Positions 23,561 to 35,215 of a stretch of DNA of 64,000 bases are shown one piece after another. Origin of the DNA: Dasyornis broadbenti (taxonomy: Eukaryota; Chordata; Aves; Passeriformes; Dasyornithidae); assembly GCA_013397935.1 (NCBI GenBank), contig VZRN01005753.1, positions 138,870-202,869 on the forward strand, written 5' to 3'. The position numbers were made by a program, and so were the translations under genes. The notes beneath the pieces were generated by a model. It did no database searches and was not told the origin of the DNA. It saw only the letters and a list, made by a program, of their open reading frames with translations. Each line of letters begins with the position of its first letter. Within the stretch, counting starts at the first letter, position 1.

Positions 23561-25353
23561 ATAACTCAAAACCTATTAAATTTAATAGAATCTAATTCAT
23601 ATTAAATTTATGCAATGTTTAATAGTAACATAACATTCTTAAAAGGGATTTTTATTGGATGTTTTATTTGTGTAATATTATTCCAGTATAAGAATAAGAA
23701 TAAATTTTAATGGAAAAAAAAATGATGCAGAGCATAGAAGCATCTTTTTGGAACAGTTATGGGAATGGTGTGCGATACTGATAACAAAAGTTCCTGACAG
23801 GATTTAGTAGGATTAAAATAAAGTCTTATGGATTTTATCTCATGGATGAGACTTCTATTAGAGTTTAATGAGAACATTCTACCCATTAAGATGTTGGCTT
23901 TGATTTGATAAATAACTTTTTGACCAGATATTGAATCCAGCATCTGTCTTCTTTGTGAGTGTACTGTGAGAGCCCTTATTTGTTTTCTTTAATGGTGAAG
24001 GATTTTAAGTCTTATGAGCTTCCTTACAGATTTCCTTCTGTTATATCACTGTTGTTTTTACCAACTATTTCTATGTCCCTCAATGTTTGTCTGTTGAAAG
24101 AACTAAATAGTTTCTCAAATAAGTCGGTTTATAGATATATTCAGCTTAGTGTTTGAATTACACTCTTTGTGAATGTGTGCTCTTGCTGTAACTTGCAGGA
24201 AGCTGAAGAAAAATGTGCAATAATTTTTTTTACTGAACTGGTACCGAGATCCCATTATTTCAAGAATGTAAAAGACAAAGAAACCAGAAAAATCAGAAAA
24301 AAAAAAAAATATAAAACCAAAACGTAATGTGTGCTGAGTATTTCTCAAACTAGTGAAAATAGTATTTCTACAGGCTTTAGTTCTAATTAAGACATAATAT
24401 AGAAGTGTACATGGAAGACTAATATCTTTTAGGAAAAATGAAAAAGTAGATGCTACTTTTGAAAAGCAAACCTATGTCCACATTATAGTGAAAAAAAAAA
24501 ACAAAAAAATTATTACTGATGGGTAAATAGTTATAAATGTTTAGAGGCCTGGAAGAATTGGTGGTAGGAAACAAATCCAAAATTCCTGTTTGCAGCTGTG
24601 CAAATCCCTTCTCTTTGTACATAACTGCCAGTTTGCTGGAAAAGTTTGGCAATGGCAACAGAAGTCCTTTACTTAATTCATCTTTCTTTGTGGCACGTAC
24701 ACCACTGATGAAGTTTAATCCTAGTTTTAGGAGGCAAACAATTTGGGATTCAGCTGACAGACTAGGATACAAAATTTAGAAGGCTGAAAATAGGTTTTCA
24801 CAAACATGCTTCTAGCATCACTTCTGCTACAGCCACTGGAAATCGAGTTATTGCACTCAATGGAGACATTCAGCTGAGTAATTGCAGATGATTGTCTTCT
24901 TTAGATCAGGTTGACTTGATCTGTGCACCCACTGAACGTCTTGGGGCATGATTCTGTCCTACACATAGCACTGACTGCCATTCCACACATGTTGAGCTCC
25001 AAGTTATCCATGGCACGCCTCACTCAGGATCTACAGGGTGCTTTTGGTCAGCTGGAGAACACGCAGGATGCCTTAGGAATCTCAAAGAATATTCAGTTTT
25101 TGTGCCAAAGCTGCTGACTAATATGTCCACCTCCGCAATGAAAATGCACATACTGAGGTCACATTTAGTTATCTACGTGGCAATCTCTAAATTTATGCAC
25201 TTCAACCAAAAGGTTGAATCATACCACTAGTTGAACACGGTCATTAAAAACAGATTAGAGAGTACTCTATGTGCTCCAGAAAGAGTTTTGTTTTGGGAAA
25301 TATGTTTGTTTATACTAAAGCGCAGGGATGCTTTCTGACAAGAAGGACAAATT

Positions 25354-25450
25354 AAAAAAAAAAAAAAAAAGGAAGAAAAGGAAGAGGCACAAGAAAAGGA
25401 GGAAAGAAAAATAGGAGACAGAACAAGGATAAACAAAAGAAGATAGAAGG
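25354..25450. repeat. Poly(A) plus polypurine tract
   Basis: About 17 A (25354-25370) are followed by 80 bases that are nearly all A and G on the plus strand. The antisense frame at 25227-25436 is Ser/Phe-rich because of this. Confidence 0.8.
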
Positions 25451-26570
25451 AATGAGAACTGGAGGAACAAAGACTCTACAATTGCCATCCTGTCTGTACA
25501 AAACAGGTTTCATGTGTTCTCTGATGAATTCCCAAGAATTTACTGTGACACCTCTAAATGGTCATGTATTGCGCTGCAGGTCTGACGCCATGCAGGAACC
25601 AGGCAAAACTGCCTCCACCTTAAAGCTCCCAAAACATAAACAGCTTTAGTAGCAGTTGTCAGGGAAGTTCTGATGGGAAACAAAGCGCATTGTGAAGCTC
25701 TGGAGAGTACCGTGAAATGCACCTCAGGAATGAAACCTGAAACTGAAATCCATCTATCCCCATTTGTCACTGTGAGTCAGTTAATGGTCTGCTCTGCCTG
25801 ATGCAGTACAGGAGACAAAGCCTCTTTGATTTACTGGTTATTTGGGTAATGTTTGAGCCACATGCACAGCTACGTAACACTATGTACTCTCCCTGCCCCC
25901 TCCAGCCTATTTACCCTCCTCTGGCTTCCTGCTGAGACATGATTTTCTTTGATTAAGCACTTCAGTTTAATTGTAAAATGGAAACAGCAACATAAGACAT
26001 GTAATTTTTTTGAGTTGGGAAAAAAGCATCAAGTAACTTTTGGGTGGGAAAGGGCGCATAAATTGATTTCCATGTCCTCTGTTCAACCAGAAGCATGAGG
26101 GATGGTAGAGGAGAGGAAAACAAATTGAATCTTTTGATTATTTAAACTGGTCTATGTAACCCCTTGCAGTGCTGCACTGCTTTCCCACTCCATAATCTGT
26201 TTATCTTTTGATCTGTTCCTCCTGGAAAGAGTTTGGGAACATCGTCTTGTTAAGTCCCACCAACAGATGTTGGAACCTCTCTCAAAATATGTAAAGGTTG
26301 CCTATCTGGTTGCCCATCAGATTAGTCACCGGCTTAATTTTTTTAGGCCTTCCATAAAAATAAACATCTCTTAAAAACAGTGAATGGAGGAATGGACCTC
26401 TGAGTATAACACATACCAGACATCTGGCTAATTATAATTTGCACCAAAATAAGGCAAATAGTCTGAAACAAATAACAAGCAAGATTCTGATGACAGAGAG
26501 ATTTTGTTTCCCACCTTGCTTTCTGGAAGGAAAAAGAAAATAAAATTTGTAGGAGGTTTATCAGATCCTA

Positions 26571-27160
26571 GAATCACAGGTTTAGGTTGGAAGTGACCTC
26601 AAAGATAATCTCATTCCAGCCCCCTGCCACGGGCAGGGACACCTTCCACTATCCCAGGTTGCTCCAAGCCCCACCCAACCTGGCCAATCTGCCCTCAGGG
26701 ATGGGGCAGCCACAGCTTCCTTGGGCAACCTGTGCCAGGGCCTCACCACCCTCATAACCAAGAATTTCTTCCTAATATTTTATGTAAACCACCCTCCTTC
26801 AGGTTAAGACCATTCACTCTTGTCCTGTCCCTCCATGCCTTGTCCCAGGTCCCTCTGCAGCTCTCCTGGAGCCCCTTTAGGCCCTGCCAGGGGCTCTGTG
26901 CTCTCCCTGGAGCCTTCTCTTGTCCAGGTGAGCAGCCCCAGCTCTCCCAGCCTGGCTCCAGAGCAGAAGGGCTCCAGCCCTGGCAGCATCTCTGTGATTT
27001 CCTCTGGATTCACTCCAGCTACTCCACGTCCTTCTGCTTTTGGGGGCCTCAGAGCCAGAGGAAGCTCTGGAAGTGTGGTCTCATGAGAGTGGAGCAGACT
27101 CCCCTCCCCTGACCTGCTGCCCACGCTCCTTTGGGTGCAACCCAGGACGTGGTTGGTCTC
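26571..27160 (-). mobile_element. Long CR1 LINE fragment (about 590 bases)
   Basis: The 3' end at the left reads 'agaatcacaggtttaggttg', then 'ctgccacgggcagggacacc', 'ccaggttgctccaagcccca', 'ctcagggatggggcagccac' and 'gggcaacctgtgccagggcc', and on into coding-derived sequence. The minus-strand translation (26804-27124) contains GLEPFCSGARLGELGLLTW, corresponding to the ORF2 stretch 'GLEHLSYEERLRELGLFSLE'. Frames on the plus strand over the same interval are antisense shadows. The right part is more GC-rich than the surroundings. It is 5'-truncated and inactive. Confidence 0.94.
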
Positions 27161-28550
27161 TAGGATTCCATTAACAGGCTTATAAGAACATTTGGGAGGA
27201 GGGAGAAACCTTCACATAAGAATCACGAATATGCTAAATCACTTAGAAATATATACTGCAACAGTTTTGTGGGCAATAAAAGCAGATTGCATATTTAATG
27301 TATTTCTCAGTCCAGTCTGATTTTTTACCAAACGGCTTTGATTGGCCAAGGAGATTTCCGAGTAGATGGGTCAACTTCTGTGATTAGCTCTGCTCATTCA
27401 AAATTGCTGTTAGATATTCTGAACTGTCACATCGCATCTTAGCATGAAAATACACTTTTGCCCTTTCCCATAAATCTTGAATTACATTATAAGACAGCTC
27501 AACATTATTCAGTATCAGCTTCTTCCTCCTTGTTCTTCTTTTCCTTGTATTTATTTATTTATATCCTGATAATAACATCCTTGGGGGCATTGTATAGGCA
27601 AGACATGTATTTTGACCTCCTCCTTTTCCCAGGAGTGCAATTGCCTTGTGGTAATTATAAGATGTCGTCTGTTATTATGAAGGTGCCTTATTGCTCAAAC
27701 ACATCAGGGATATCTGATAATGTAATTACTTCACCTTATAAAACTGTTATAAATCATGCATGGGGAACACTTTTTTCATATTAAAGCTGTCTGAAGAATT
27801 ATCACATTGCATGGAATGGGGATATCACAGTGTAGCTAGCACTGTATTTTGTAGGCCCAGGGTAGGCAATGGCAGTATTAAAATATTGAACATGAAATAT
27901 TAAAGAAATATTAAAGAAAACACATTCAGAAAGCATGGCTCCATTATAAAGGTTTAGGGGAACAGATTGTCATCTAAGTGGGCATGTTCCGTACTTGTGC
28001 CTTCTGAAACACGAATAACTGCTATAGATCTATGTTTTTCTTTTTTTTTTCCTTGACTTTTCTGCTTCCTCCTCTAACTTCCCAGCTTTCCTGAGTGCAG
28101 TATAATTGTTATAAAAGCAAATCAATAAGCACTTGAAACATTGGCCATTGTACAAAGGATTGTGCTTCTATTGGCCGTCACTTTAATAACATCTAATGAT
28201 TATTTCTCCCTCTTTCAGCTTCTGAGGTTTCCCGGCACTTTATTGATTAGAGCCCATGACAGAGTTCAGATTATAATTAAAAATCATCAATGAGCAAACA
28301 GAATGCAGCTCTACTTAGCAATCAGCTGAACAGATAATCACTAGGTAAGGTGATGTGACCACCAAATAATTCCAATAGATCCAGGTAGAGAATAATTGAA
28401 AGTCACTTGATGGGTCACTATTCAGTAGGGCTCCACTGAATCTCAGATAAAGGCGTTTGTAGCCTAAGTAAATAAGTAGTGTTAAATAGGTAAGTATCCT
28501 AGGTAAATAGCTCTAAATCAAACTCTCACAACCAGGGTTCTTGACCTGAA
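27161..28550. other. Repeat-free block between two CR1s
   Basis: AT-rich single-copy DNA with no simple repeats beyond a few TTTA units at about 27548-27562 and a T-rich run at 28036-28050. It includes a TTGGCCAA palindrome within 'gattggccaagg' near 27350 and many TAATTA-like sites. The texture is that of conserved non-coding DNA, but conservation cannot be seen from one sequence. No exon is supported. Confidence 0.4.
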
Positions 28551-29240
28551 GAATCACAGAGTGGTTTGGTTGGAAAGGACTTTAAAGCTCATCTCATTCC
28601 AGCCCCTGCCATGGGCAGGCACACCTTCCAGTATCCCAGGTTGCTCCAAGCCCTGTCCAGCCTGGCCTTGGACTCTTCCAGGGATGGGGCAGCCACAGCT
28701 GCTCTGGGCAACCTCTGCCAGTGTCTCACCACATTCACAGTAAAGAATTTTTTTTCCTAGTATCTAACATAAATTTCCCCTCTTTCAATTTATCTCCTGC
28801 AGTCTTTGTCCTGTCACTGCAGTTCCTGATGAAGAGTCCCTGCCCAGCTTCCCTGTAGGCCCCCTTCACTTACCGGAGGGTTCTGTGAGGTCTCCGTGCT
28901 TCTCTTTTCCAAGCTGAACATCCCCAGCTTTCTCAGCCTGTCTTGACAAAGGACGTGCTCCAGCCCTCTTATCAATTTCACCACCTCCTCAGCAGGGCTT
29001 GCTCCAGCAATTCCATGTCCCTCTTGTGTAGCGGGCACAGATCTGAACACAGTACTCCAGGCAGGGTTTCACAGGAGCAAAGTGAGGGAGTCATCTCCTT
29101 GGACCTGCTGTCCACACTGCCTTGGATTCAGCCCAGGATACATTTGTCTTTCTGGGATCCAAGTGCACACAGCCGGCCCATGAGTTGCTCACCAACCATT
29201 ACCCACACGTCTTTCTCTGCAGGGCTGTGCTCAATAAACT
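28551..29240 (-). mobile_element. Long CR1 LINE fragment (about 690 bases)
   Basis: It starts with 'agaatcacagagtggtttgg' and continues through 'gccatgggcaggcacacc', 'cttccagggatggggcagcc', 'ctctgggcaacctctgccag', 'ctcagcctgtcttgacaaag' and 'gtactccaggcagggtttca'. It ends near 'gtctttctctgcagggctgt'. The minus-strand frame 28814-29050 reads GLEHVLCQDRLRKLGMFSLEKR, in part, close to the CR1 ORF2 C-terminal region. It is the longest minus-strand copy in the window. The reading frame is broken, so it is not active. Confidence 0.95.
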
Positions 29241-31425
29241 GTTACCGTGGTGAACAAAGTTTTGAGATTTTTGACTTGAGGGTGGCACTATACCGCTCCA
29301 GGATTTGGTCCCAAAATGCAAGACTGGACCTGTTAATGTGACAGGCAAGAATACAGAGCACTAAAACCAGGGAGGGAACCTCCTTTGGAGGCTCCTGGCA
29401 GTGTGTGTATGCTTCTGGACGTATGACCTTGAGGTCAGCCCAGCATTCACTGCTTATCTGCACCCATTCTTGCATGTTACAGAAGCAGGAGCTGTTTTCA
29501 GGATGGGGCAAAGTGAAATGTCTGCCATGAAACTCTCCTGTGGAGCTAGGATCAAGTAAGCCGGAAGCAGGAAGAAAACTTATAAGCCTGTGGTTGGATA
29601 GGGAGGACAAGAATTATCATCAGTCCAAGTATTTGGATTTGGAACTTAAACACCTCAGAAGGGTTCCCACCAAATTCAACTACAAATTTAGCTGATAATC
29701 TCATATTTACACCACTAAGTATGTGGAAGCAATCTAATTTAATGAGAAGGAGTAGATAAAGAGTCTAGAGGCTTGAACTCTTTCACACCTGCTGCTTTAT
29801 GATCTGAGAGCTTCTTTCTCTACCCAATAACTGTTTCCATAATGAGTACCCACATTTGAAAGGTAAATCCTGGGTACCACAATGTGTATTAGATCTTTTA
29901 TACCAAAAAATTATTTTTCTTACATATATTTCAAAGGCTGCATTTTAAGAGCTGAAAGCCCTACGTGTTGTCCACCCTTTTATCCAGCATTCCACACAAA
30001 CTGATTCACAAGATGCACTGGGAATAGCTGAATGGCTTCAGCTTTGTCATAATATGTCAGAAACCTCATCTATAATTCCTTCCGGTTGTTAAACTTGCAT
30101 CAAGCTAAATCGTTAAGCAAATACAAGGGAAGATGGTGCTTTTAATTCTATGGCCTGCCTATGGTACTCTATGTCATCTCCAGTTTAGATTATACTCCAG
30201 GTAAATCTGTGGAATTGAGCAGAAGGAATCCCATCTTTCTCACAATGCATTCAAACCCTCTGGGAAATCATGTTGGGTGCCTTTGTCTAAATCACTCTTC
30301 AAACCAGTCGCTTTGCTATTGCTCAGCTTTGTGTTTCAGCTTAAAAACTAAACAAGAAAATTTCTTAAAAAGAGGGACAGTTGTCTTTTATTGTGAGGAA
30401 GCTAAATATATGTGACCCCCTGTCAGTCTTCATATAGCCTTGCATGAATTATTTACAGAGTAATTTTCAGGCTCATTAAAATAAGTCAGTAGCCCACTTC
30501 ATTTTAACCAACTTTATCCCTGCTGTTTACTATGCACTGTCTGGGATCACTGGCTTGGTAACACTTCCAACGCTTCTGCTTTTGGTGTGTCCTGCTTGGA
30601 ATGCCGCAGTCAGGAGCCATCCTGTGCCATCATCCCAGTAGCAGAGCCTCCCTGATCTTCTAGGAGTCTCTACATGTTGAAACCGTGAAAGGTTACACTC
30701 CATCATTATCCTGATCATAAATAAATGGATGAAAAATGTCCTTGTAACGCAGTGCTCACAGTAGGATACTGAGACCTTTTAATTGCTATTTGTATATTTA
30801 AAAATTTGTATTTAATATCTATTTTATCAGGTTCTGCACGATCATCTGCTCACATTTTTTTTCTGGTTTAGACTGATTAGCACAGAGTCAGGTATGAAAA
30901 GCAATTTTTTTCTTTTCTGTAGCAGCCTTCTGGAAGTACTTCACTGAGGAATTTCTAGTCCTGGTAACTGGCATGTGTGCACATCTGGGCTTGAAATCTG
31001 CCTTCAGGGGCCTCCTCTTTGTCCAGGCACGTGCTAAAAAGAGAAACGTGCAAGCCCTTCTTCTCAAATGGTTGCTGCTCTCTGCTGGTCGTCCCTGAAG
31101 TGCCACAGAAAGATCGCACTTATTTGGAGAGTAAGACTGTAAGGATATGTGTGCAAATGCAAATGTAGGAATAAACAGCTCCTGTTCTTCCCCATGCATA
31201 CACTACTGTGAACCATTCAGTTTTGAGTGAAAATTTGCTGTGAGGGTGTGGGGCTGAATCTGTGAGTCCACCTGAGCAGGCTCATACTTCCTGTCCCATG
31301 GGAGCAGAAGGGGTGCCCCAGCAAGCAATGCTTCAGGCAGAGCACCACGCTTGCATCTCTTTGAGATGAAATCACAAAAAATGTCAGAAGAGGTGTCTCA
31401 GTGTGTGACCATTAGGGGTAGCTGA
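29241..31425. other. Unique non-coding DNA
   Basis: No gene, RNA or interspersed repeat is recognised over 2.2 kb. Its short open frames (for example 29242-29610 minus and 30161-30415 plus) are unrecognised and of chance length. Confidence 0.5.
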
Positions 31426-31740
31426 TCACAGAATCACAGAACCACAGAACCGCAGAATCACAGAATCACAGAATGGGTTAAGGCTGGAAGAGACCACAGT
31501 GGGGTCACCTGGTGCCACCTCCCTGCTCCTGCACGGTCACCCCAGGGCACAGGATTGTGTCCAGACAGTTCTGGAATATTCCCAGTGAGGGAGACTCCAC
31601 ACCCTCTCTGGATAATCTGCCCCAGTGGCTCAGTCACTGCTCAGGAAAAAAGTTCTTCCTCATGTTCAGCTGGAACTTCCTGTGCATCAGTTTCTTCCAT
31701 TGCCTCCTGTCCTATTGCTGAGCACCAATGAGAAAAGGAG
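31426..31740 (-). mobile_element. CR1 LINE fragment with expanded 3' tail repeat
   Basis: The left edge is an expanded CR1 terminal repeat: AATCACAG-type units repeat about six times (31426-31476), the reverse complement of (ATTCTGTG)n. Then come 'gggttaaggctggaagagac', 'gtcacctggtgccacctccc', 'ggcacaggattgtgtccaga' and 'ggagactccacaccctctct'. This differs from the 'gccatgggcagggacacc' type but matches the same subfamily as the plus-strand copy at 59640-60475. That copy has the complementary 'gtccagacccctctggacac' region. It is 5'-truncated. Confidence 0.92.
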
Positions 31741-32954
31741 TCAGCAGAGTGGTCTTATAGGAGAAACTGCTTTCCTGTTTATATAAAAGGAGACAAACTC
31801 CTTACGAGGAGAAAACGTGAAATAAAATTCGGCATCCAATCTCTCATTCCTTTCAGCAGAATAAATTCTAACTTAAAATGTCCTATATTAGACACCTCCA
31901 CATTTCTTCAGGTAATATTTAGGTGCTTGGAAATTTCCCTCCTAGTTGAATGCATGTCCTACTCTTGTTACAGCTCAAGCCAGGAAATGCCAATTGCACA
32001 CACCTCATTGTCTTTATATTTTTCATGGCAAAGCTGCACATGGCTGTTGTTGAATTTTACCAACAGCTGACACAGTGTTATCAATTAACATTTACCGTGT
32101 CTATAGGCTCCTGCTGAGTTTAACGTGCTGGCTGCTTTGTTTGCTATGGAGCTGCTTGTCTCCGATTAGAACACATGTTGAGAGGACAAAGTTTGAGTAT
32201 AATGGGTCAGCAGTTGGTATTCCTCAACAGACTTCAAAATGCTGAGCAGATGTAAGGCTGTGCCACTGTGTAGTTTTACGCAGTGAGAGTAAACAACTGT
32301 GGTCCATGGTCTACACTGCTGGCTTTTCTGAAGGGGGCATTCTTCATCTGTTTGTTTGTCCTGTGCTCTGAGGAGGTCAGGTGTGGTTGGGTCCAGTCCA
32401 AAATGAGCAAAGCTGCACTAGTCCTGCAGTAATCCTAATGAGGGAAAGATGAGGACAGCCAGACAGACATCAAGGACAACAGCTCATTGCAGCTATCTTA
32501 GATCATTACCTTGGGACGAGCTTTGTGTTACTATTTTAACTCCCAAACTTCTGCTACACACACGTCAGAACAGTACTTTGGCTCTTTTTATCTAGAAACA
32601 GTGTTTTTTGTATTCCAGGCCAGACCAGAACATGCTATTCATGTGGGTTTTACTGAGAGTGATCTTTATTAGACACGGCACAAAGTTGCAATTGTGAAGT
32701 CACAGAAGACATACAAAATGTTGCTGAATGCAAGTGCCATGTGAAGCCCTTTTGGCTGCCAGATATTTCAAGAGATGCTTGCAGCACATAGTCCTGTTCT
32801 TGCAACATTTTGAGGACAAATCAAAGGGACTCTTAGGTGTGGCCTTTGGTGTAAAACAGTTTTATTTACTCCTTTAAAACATAACGACTTGCTTTGCATG
32901 TATATTCTTGCTGATGATGCAGAATGCCTCTGAGGAGTGGTACTGATATATTCA
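31741..32954. other. Unique non-coding DNA
   Basis: Single-copy sequence without recognised repeats. The part from about 32030 to 32230 has the even, repeat-free texture of conserved non-coding DNA and holds a 7-bp inverted repeat (GCTGTTG 32043-32049, CAACAGC 32061-32067). No exon is supported. Confidence 0.45.
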
Positions 32955-33055
32955 TAAAATCACAGCGTCATAGAAAGGTTTGGGTTGGAAGGGACCTTTA
33001 GAGGTTATCTACTCCACCCTCCGTTGCAATGAGCAGGGACATCTTCAGCATTGGA
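32955..33055 (-). mobile_element. CR1 LINE fragment, terminal 100 bases
   Basis: 'aaatcacagcgtcatagaaa', 'ggtttgggttggaagggacc' and 'gagcagggacatcttcagca' are CR1 3'-end landmarks in reverse. Sequence to the right of about 33055 no longer aligns by eye, so the copy is very short. Confidence 0.88.
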
Positions 33056-33587
33056 GTTCTCATGTGTCATGGCCAAGTCAGTTTGCTCTCTCTTGAGTTG
33101 CTCTAGTCAGTATTGTGACGCTTCCCAGATGAGTTTTATGCCTCTGAAGGAGTGAAGATTTTCACTACCACCTGCATTGTTCACTAAATGCCCATAAGAG
33201 TGCCAAAATTCTCCATTAAAAACTCAAGCAGTCGCTGCAAGTCAAGGATAAAAAGGGTACACAGAGAAAGGAGTCAGGATAGAGTCTATAAGTTCCAGGC
33301 TGAAAGTGTCTTAGTGCCCTGTCTAGCCTGGAGTCAGCAGGACTCGACAAGAATCTGTTTGCACAAAATTCTGCATGGCAAGAAACAAGAGTGACAAGAA
33401 CCTCCTGACCACACAGGTTAGTCAGAAAACCTGCAGTTCACCTCCTTCAGAGCTTCTTTTTCTGTTCTTATTTTCTGGAGGGTGGAAAGGATTGAAGATC
33501 TACAACACAATTGCATTGTCACTACAAATAGCAAGTGTTACTAGCAATGAGTCTGACTCTGAACTCCCATGTTTGACAGTCTAGGCT

Positions 33588-33648
33588 GTTTTGTTTTGGG
33601 TTTTTTTGTTTTGTTTTGTTTTGTTTTGTTTTGTTTTGTTTTGTTTTG

Positions 33649-33679
<31 letters not shown>
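33588..33679. repeat. (TTTTG)n microsatellite, about 90 bases
   Basis: A nearly pure TTTTG array, equal to (AAAAC)n on the minus strand, with a small GGG interruption near 33600. The minus-strand frame at 33541-33753 is a Lys-Thr-Lys-Gln-Asn repeat caused by the array. Confidence 0.96.
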
Positions 33680-35194
33680 CTCACCATGACATATCTAAGT
33701 CTTTGTGCAAATTTCTTGAAGAATATAAAATAAATTTGAAACTCAGGATTCATCCAGCTGGAAACTAACAGAACTGCAACTCGTGAGATTTGGGAGATCC
33801 TATTTTCCGGAAAACAGACAAATATTCAGCAGAGCAAAGCACATTTTTGTTATTAAAGCAAGGTATTTTAGTCTATATGCCCATGTATGAATGTCACTTG
33901 AAATTATAGGTGAGCCAAATTACCCATAAATAATCTGGCTGGTCAGTGAACCACAGGGGCTGGCATTTCGCAGATGCCATGAACGTTTTCCCATTCACTT
34001 CACTTTCATTTTATTTAAAATAAACTACTTGACATCTAAAATGACTGAGGGTATTGCAGATGGAAAAAAAAATGAAAAAACCCACACTTAGAGTGTAAAG
34101 TCCTGTGCCTATTCTTGTTATTCATATCAGCCTGTAAAAGGACATGGTTTGATTGATATAAACTATTATGACACACAGGAAAAAAAAAATATTAGAAACT
34201 GAACAAGGTACATTGTTGCTGATTGTTCACCCATTACACTAATATATTGAGCAAACAAGTAGTCATGATATAATACTTTTAAGCCTGATATAATTCTACT
34301 GATACCAGTGTGAATTTTTTTTTTATTTCTGTGGCTGTTGAATCAGGCCTTAATGAAATTGTACAAGCTCCCCATTTGTTTAAAATATGCTCAGAAGCAA
34401 ATCAAAGCAAGAGGCTTCCCTAAACCCTTTACAAAAGGCCTTATAAGTAGCATAGATGAAGTCAGAACTCTGCACAGCCACTTCCCTTTGTAGTCTCTAA
34501 TAATAATATATTTGTGAATAATCCGTAATTAAATGAGAAGAGCATAACATTAATTATTTCACTAGATTGTTAATCAGCAGGGTATTCTATGCCCCCCTCT
34601 TCCTAGTAGCTAACCTGTCAGGGTCTAATAATTGTTGCCATGAACGGGGTTGGGTTAAGGTCCCCGAGGAATGCCAATTCTCTTGTTCCATTAGTGAGAG
34701 CACATATAGATCATTTTCAGTACTAATCTAGGGCTAAAATCAATTATGTCTCTTGTATTTAAAAATTAAATTGACTCACCATGGGAGTAGGATAAAGGGA
34801 AAAAATACATTCCTCCTATTATGTGTAATTACAATTGTAAAACATTTTCCTTCGAAATGTAATTGCTGCCTATAGAGACTAAAGCTGGAGAGCTTAAACT
34901 GTTTAGCTGACACATTCAGTTGTCTTTCAGGTTTTTCCTTTGGATTGTTTAACATGCTGAAACAGTCTTATAGACTTATTGACTTTTAAAGGCTCTCAGA
35001 AACAGCTCAGGGTGTAAGAAAAACAAAAGGATGACTGCACAATGAATTAATTCTATCATCTTATTAAAAGTGTGATGAGAGTGACTTATTCTTATATATG
35101 TTCTTAGTCTCTCAGGAAGAAAAATGATTAGCTGGCCACAGCCTAAGAGTTTCCATTTTCCCAAATACTGGATAGCTTGCTGCCTATGCCTGGC

Positions 35195-35215
35195 TTTTTT
35201 TTTTTTTTTTTTTTT
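35195..35215. repeat. Poly(T) run of 21
   Basis: A homopolymer following 'gcctggc'. It could be the tail of a minus-strand retroposed sequence, but no source element is recognisable beside it. Confidence 0.85.

Larger units (their letters stand above)
22613..26570. other. Unique non-coding DNA
   Basis: About 4 kb without recognisable interspersed repeats. It includes the 10-bp phased array (23405-23560), A-rich runs at 24297-24310 and 24491-24508, and a poly(A) plus purine tract (25354-25450). Frames such as 24419-24772 (minus, 117 codons) are unrecognised and of chance length. Confidence 0.5.

Noticed and set aside
26732..27112. 126-codon plus-strand frame rich in Pro, Ser and Leu
   Set aside because: It is antisense to the CR1 at 26571-27160.
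31426..31476. Array of AATCACAG-like units considered as an independent microsatellite
   Set aside because: It is the expanded terminal repeat of the adjacent CR1, not a separate locus.
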